Source: CAJPNN01 sp041844735 (GTDB lineage: Bacteria; Bacillota; Clostridia; Peptostreptococcales; Anaerovoracaceae). Taken from it: a stretch of 47,105 nucleotides of DNA. The translations under genes were made by a program, and so were the position numbers. The stretch lies in contig JBGZBP010000014.1 of the NCBI GenBank assembly GCA_041844735.1, positions 1 to 47,105 of the forward strand, given 5' to 3'. Shown here one piece after another: positions 45,001 to 47,105 of this stretch. The first letter of the stretch is position 1. Each line of letters begins with the position of its first letter. Under the pieces are notes generated by a model. The model ran no database searches, was not told the origin of the DNA, and worked only from the letters and a program-made list of their open reading frames with translations.

Positions 45001-46280
45001 GCCGAAATGTCCGGCTTTATCTTATTTCCCGTGCTGTCAAACGCCGATGGACCCACCCTTGAGAAAGCCCCCAGTTTGTTGTTAACATCCACTGCTCCCA
45101 CGGAGAAAGTATTTATTATATTTCCGGGATTCGCTATACTTCCATCAAAATTGTATGCTCCTCCGGACATGTTTCCCGCAGCAAACACGGGAACTATATT
45201 AGCCGCTCTCCAAGAGTCCACCATGCTTTGAAACCAATCATCATTAGAATTGTCGCTACCCCATGAATTATTAACTGCAACAGGTGCTTTTGCGGCATCT
45301 CCGCCGGGTTTCAACATCCATTCAGCCGCTGACAGCAGATCCGCTTCCGACCCGCTTCTCGGTCCTATCGCCCTTGCTGCAATAAACTTCGCATTCGGCG
45401 CTACACCTATAACATTGATTTTCTTACCCCCAACTATAAGAGGTGACCCGCATATCGTTCCCGCCACATGTGTTCCGTGATCGGCAGCATCGGTTTTTCC
45501 CGCCAAGGCTCCTCCGTCCACAAAGTCCGCATAATTCCCGTCCGTTACGAACTTTCCTGTGGACTTTTCATATCCTCTGAAATTGTTTTTCAGTTGATCC
45601 AGTTCATAGTTTGTTCCGCTGTCTATAATGCCCACGGTAATATTTTGCCCCGTGATTCCGAGCTTTTTCCATACGGCATCCGCACCTATTTTTTTCAAGC
45701 TCCACTCAATTTCATCACCGGCAATACTGTCATACTCTCCTCTTGCAAAAAACTGATTCGGCTTTGCATTCTTGGCTACCGGCTCAATGGTCTTAATCTT
45801 TTTATTTAAAAAAATCTTCTTAACATCATCTCTCTTTGCAAGCTCATAAATAACCGACTTTGTTGCCTTAACAAACACTCCGTTTATTATGTAATATGAC
45901 TTGAACTCCTTTACATCTCCCTTACTCTTTCTACTTTCCAGGTACTTTATCAAATCCTCCTGACTTAACAATGCCACCTCTTCAAGTTCACCGATTACCG
46001 CTTTTCTCTTCCTTACATCGGCGTTTTCTCCCGTAAAAGCTTTTTTCGCTGTCTGCCCTACTTTTTCAATATCCGCTTTTTCTTTCAGCATAACAATAAC
46101 TTCTATATCATCCCCGTCTTTGGCAAGCTCCGTTTTAAGCTTATCATCCAGCTTATTTACGTAACCTTGCTCAATATTTACGTTTGAATTCCCACTCGCA
46201 AATACAGGAATCTGTACACAAGAAAAAATCATTACGACTGCCAGAATATATGCAATACTCTTTCCGGCAATATTTTTCAT
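39048..46280 (-). CDS. Giant surface subtilisin with LRR and SLH domains
   Basis: 2410 residues with the chosen start: signal peptide (1-30, KSIAYILAVVMIFSCVQIPVFA), I9-like inhibitor propeptide (about 35-165), and S8 peptidase with triad D220 (VGIIDSGTNYELD), H268 (DHGTHVAGT) and S448 (DGTSMAAPH). Two MAM/jelly-roll-like segments (about 640-800 and 910-1100, each ending WYID) flank a fibronectin III-like unit (about 810-895). A carboxypeptidase-regulatory-like domain follows (about 1235-1315). Two blocks of BspA-type leucine-rich repeats (about 1535-1715 and 1890-2085) precede a Gly/Pro linker and three SLH domains (about 2230-2410) that bind wall polymers. ATG 46280 has GGGGAG upstream; ATG 46355 would put the leader hairpin inside the coding region. 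No clear terminator follows, so transcription may run into the toxin-antitoxin genes. Confidence 0.9.
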   Translation of the reverse strand: MKNIAGKSIAYILAVVMIFSCVQIPVFASGNSNVNIEQGYVNKLDDKLKTELAKDGDDIEVIVMLKEKADIEKVGQTAKKAFTGENADVRKRKAVIGELEEVALLSQEDLIKYLESRKSKGDVKEFKSYYIINGVFVKATKSVIYELAKRDDVKKIFLNKKIKTIEPVAKNAKPNQFFARGEYDSIAGDEIEWSLKKIGADAVWKKLGITGQNITVGIIDSGTNYELDQLKNNFRGYEKSTGKFVTDGNYADFVDGGALAGKTDAADHGTHVAGTICGSPLIVGGKKINVIGVAPNAKFIAARAIGPRSGSEADLLSAAEWMLKPGGDAAKAPVAVNNSWGSDNSNDDWFQSMVDSWRAANIVPVFAAGNMSGGAYNFDGSIANPGNIINTFSVGAVDVNNKLGAFSRVGPSAFDSTGNKIKPDISAPGVQVRSIKANGRYESWDGTSMAAPHITGVIALMKEANPALKVEEIEKILKETATEAKDSRFKNSPNMGYGYGIVNAFDAVSRVKDNVKGGVIKGRITTKGEDIKKAQGDITAAAVSYVGRKLEVKGHFTDDVSVTKVVLKYTFDDNTWNEVLMDRISGTVKDGEYSAVIDADKIKKEGSIKIKAEAFDYGHPTEPIKTGTITVEIKKGIEPGSYANDFEQNADGWLLQGDWGLGTKINPLEPEPQTGKKYLGTKIGYASPTVQIDSYLWMPPIDISKVDKNTEHLILKHNEYVGVNGVTNCIVEVATDEKGPWTEIERKRIPPGTVPKWTKVNYNLDSFIGKSDLLHVRFNFHYPDHGEGVGWYIDDVSVVKGDDEAPDAVKGLSARLTNEGVQLFWLPSEENDVDGYTVMRAEDGADYKEIGYVRQALDALGYLDGTAVSGKTYKYRVLPTDSYKNKASEPKDFIIKYEKPENVFFANFNDNDGEMSTGTVSGNVNDWERGTPKKVANKDSILGLREAQEGLDKKQNGDVVWGTNLGKMPPDKHGLHNAKVSKGQDSYLQTKKLSIPDKDGFVLEFESYNALHYLQDYQENLMSVLISDDGGNSFHHLIPAKTIMNPDLKWRWSWMEANLDKYKGKDVIIRFNIKTTKSDILSEYDLGWYIDNIRIGKKAETLNARGINKHLSRVFVSDDILPLNHMVFGIDSNSDHTGDVIKDEERNIIKAYARGNGTAGEIPLEATVEVLESEKQVMTRAEDGTYSMTHAANKSVDKWTLRVSAYGYRPQERAITLNENQDITQDFKLEPKKQFKIKGVVSDKQGSPLKDAYVRVLQDSNYKIAKTDDQGKFEIPDIYEGEYTLRTFAKGYFAEEKDVALDTSDKDVNFNLESNDYVDSTIKYDSGRLPKDSSLLLTMKDRGIAVRFRPDKKGGLVKSADIYIEVPDSITFRKLSFGVLQHNEKGRLVEIGRFRTEEVNSTGWYNLDLSSDNIRTDRSFYVVVKQLEKAPNSLAVSLDKDSDKDSQGHKNTFLYNGAFSHISKINIVGAAMIRVNMQYPKDAKINTYDKDKDWDWIENAAPEAPGSEDDFEFDEGVCPGTSINGYIKKYKGKGGRVVIPDTIGGKQVNAIGSEAFSGYGKSSEEKITSVVIPDSVKYIGNKAFQSNRLTGIKLPAGLTEIGEMAFAYSSDYSAGGIKSVNIPEKVTKIGKGAFAASVKKITGMEGMTAIDEGTFREIADLEIDIPNVTSIHEKAFGSGSAGKYVRCFTRNGNKNNLTSVDGKYLVDPAKVSIQGIDKNTEKELLKQELIGETLQSGTTYDKSIPANKFYKIGDNVTVKAPTIANHSPMATGVDIVLKQAVNKAVFEYTNTVGAVRTPLLAGDKVIYGKTTAGATIIFGGKTYKADENGIYEISPDTPLVKGQDIAYKISDVAGNVAEVSFKVEAASDYKYAGADFAVDDHGVITRYLGNSSEVTIPQLVKNKNVKSIGAMSFYKMGLTKVSFFEGITEIGAGAFAKNDLKNIELLNTIRILGDYAFLGNKIESLALPRLTHKIGDGTFMDNNIEEFSTGEYTGHFGEKAFANNRIKSVKFKGNVEEMGEYAFANNQISELSFKTITAGDAGGGHSHVLTEIPRGAFLNNKLKEVRLPAKVVAVDDSAFYDNPVLVNLITKETGIGDSVSGEHKGHIVNGAELKINYVNESNVEISPAEVLVGDGLRERTVPDAGVYYRQGNNNVNPKTINEYDKPASFKKEMFAGKVNEHSVVYKKGGSGGSVPSPGGSGGIIYPQVPKKDDDGKKEPEVPKKEELVKKFADIPSNHWAKEQITYMLENNLMQGVGPDMFKPDEKVTRGMFVTILARYFKDEKQGYEVKFNDVSSKAYYYNAVGWGVSNGIIKGFDENTFAPDVQITREQAAVMIARCNALLKKKLPESGTIDFSDSETISGFAKDSVKMLKGANIISGKPGNRFAPKEFITRAEIAKIIYSLNRFTGQ

Positions 46281-46311
46281 ACTTAACACTCTCCCCTTTC
46301 CTGAAAACAAA

Positions 46312-46364
46312 TTTCCCCACATGTACTTTCCTCTCTCAATAAGGAGTATTGCCATGTAGGGAAA
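46312..46364 (-). promoter_or_regulatory. Structured leader hairpin of the surface protease mRNA
   Basis: On the minus strand TTTCCCTACATG (46353-46364) pairs with CATGTGGGGAAA (46312-46323), 12 pairs with one G-U. Inside, CAATA-CTCCT-TATTG (46337-46351) forms a second stem whose loop CTCCT is complementary to a Shine-Dalgarno core. It ends 31 bases before the ATG. The regulatory role is inferred. Confidence 0.45.
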
Positions 46365-46388
46365 CTTACATCCTGTTCGGATTATTTT

Positions 46389-47105
46389 TTATACCATATC
46401 ATGCACTATTTCCTTGCCGTTATTGAACTTGATTTGAACCTTTTTATAATTTAGCGGCTCAAACATATCCGGCGCCAACTTTATATTTGCTATACGTTTT
46501 GTGAAATCATATTCCACCTTGTAGTGCTTGCTGTCCGCACCCACAGTACTCTCGGTGAAAACTTTTCCATCTACTATAACACTTTCTATAATTCTTCTAA
46601 GTTCATCGGCATTTGCAAAGTTGAACTTGAATATGATGAACTCACCTGTCCAGTCTCTACCCTTTTCAGCACCGAGATACTCCGCGGGGGCACTGCTGCC
46701 GCCACTTCCTGCCGGCACATCAACAACCTTCTCATCACCGCCTTCAAACACTACTTTTATTTGCTTATAGTCAAAAGAAGGTTTGCCTTTAGCCGCAAAA
46801 ACTCTCAAGTACACCTTGTCGCTCTCCGCCCTTAACACAGCAGTATCACTGTCTCCCGCAGCATCTGCAACAGTTATCGCAACGAAGCCTGTAACGGTAT
46901 CCTTTACCATTACCTGCGTCATGCTCTTCTTAAATTTATCCAAGTCCTTATAATCAAATCTCAAATCAACAAAGTGTCTCTCATCTGCTGTTGCAGGAGC
47001 TGTTATCTCCTCAAACTTTTCAGAAAGCTTCTCTGCAGGTGCCGCAGGTGAAGAATTCTTTGCCGTGAAAACATATTCAGCATCTTCCGCAACATATGGC
47101 ATACC
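46389..47105 (-). CDS. C-terminal part of a secreted repeat protein (cut by window edge)
   Basis: At least 238 residues in frame; the codon at the edge is GGT, so the frame stays open and the N-terminus lies outside. Two related domains of about 95 residues are separated by a Gly/Ser-rich linker (VPAGSGGSSAPAEY). The first (about residues 43-132) and second (about 145-237) share the pattern F-x-F-x-F, an amphipathic helix, a V-x-V-x-D turn, and the ends YKQIKVVFEGGDEKVVDV and YKKVQIKFNNGKEIVHDM. The pattern faintly recalls HID/DUF1533 beta-domains of surface haem proteins, but I do not assign it. It lies upstream of the protease gene and may share its transcript. Confidence 0.65.
   Translation of the reverse strand, partial: GMPYVAEDAEYVFTAKNSSPAAPAEKLSEKFEEITAPATADERHFVDLRFDYKDLDKFKKSMTQVMVKDTVTGFVAITVADAAGDSDTAVLRAESDKVYLRVFAAKGKPSFDYKQIKVVFEGGDEKVVDVPAGSGGSSAPAEYLGAEKGRDWTGEFIIFKFNFANADELRRIIESVIVDGKVFTESTVGADSKHYKVEYDFTKRIANIKLAPDMFEPLNYKKVQIKFNNGKEIVHDMV

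Noticed and set aside
46281..46355. Earlier ATG (46355) for the surface protease
   Set aside because: It adds 25 residues before a normal signal peptide and places the leader hairpin inside the coding region; ATG 46280 has a better ribosome binding site.

Overview
This window looks like the chromosome of a low-to-moderate GC anaerobic Gram-positive of the class Clostridia. The signs are a secreted subtilisin ending in three S-layer homology (SLH) domains, TagO/WecB-type wall-polymer enzymes, Firmicutes-style AGGAGG ribosome binding sites and sigma-A promoters. The F-type ATPase c subunit also carries Na+-site residues. A family such as Anaerovoracaceae/Family XIII or Peptostreptococcaceae would fit, but this is an impression from gene content and I could not run a phylogeny.

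Left edge (1-2065): the right-hand end of an integrated mobile element. It holds a Cro/CI-type regulator, an overlapping ImmA/IrrE-like metallopeptidase and a tyrosine integrase, followed by helically phased TTGGCA repeats. The element abuts the 3' end of ssrA (tmRNA), a common integration target.

Core part 1 (2066-6377): ssrA, smpB, lepB and an RluA-type pseudouridine synthase lie on the minus strand. They are divergent from a small MltG-like membrane protein and class II fructose-bisphosphate aldolase on the plus strand.

Core part 2 (6429-15690): a bidirectional terminator, then the minus-strand run DUF1846 protein, uvrB, uvrA, pncB and ilvE.

Core part 3 (15723-22706): a complete nine-gene ATP synthase operon (atpI-B-E-F-H-A-G-D-C) with its own terminator.

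Core part 4 (22856-32098): a tightly packed minus-strand operon of glnS, malic enzyme, fumC, truA, dCMP deaminase, tagO, wecB and a MATE transporter. Most junctions overlap or are nearly contiguous. An Lrp/AsnC regulator runs divergently from glnS.

Right part (32670-47105): a secreted InlB-repeat/dockerin-like protein, a PLP aminotransferase, an RluB-type pseudouridine synthase and thiamine pyrophosphokinase. Then come a flavodoxin with two candidate operators flanking a near-perfect promoter, a YoeB/RelB toxin-antitoxin pair, a 2410-residue surface subtilisin with BspA-like leucine-rich repeats, and the 3' end of another secreted repeat protein cut by the window edge.

I found no clearly new multi-gene system. 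The most informative unexplained signals are small regulatory architectures: the paired GTTAG-N6-CTAAC operators, the toxin-antitoxin palindrome, the protease leader hairpin and the phased integrase-site repeats. The large surface proteins are also worth study.
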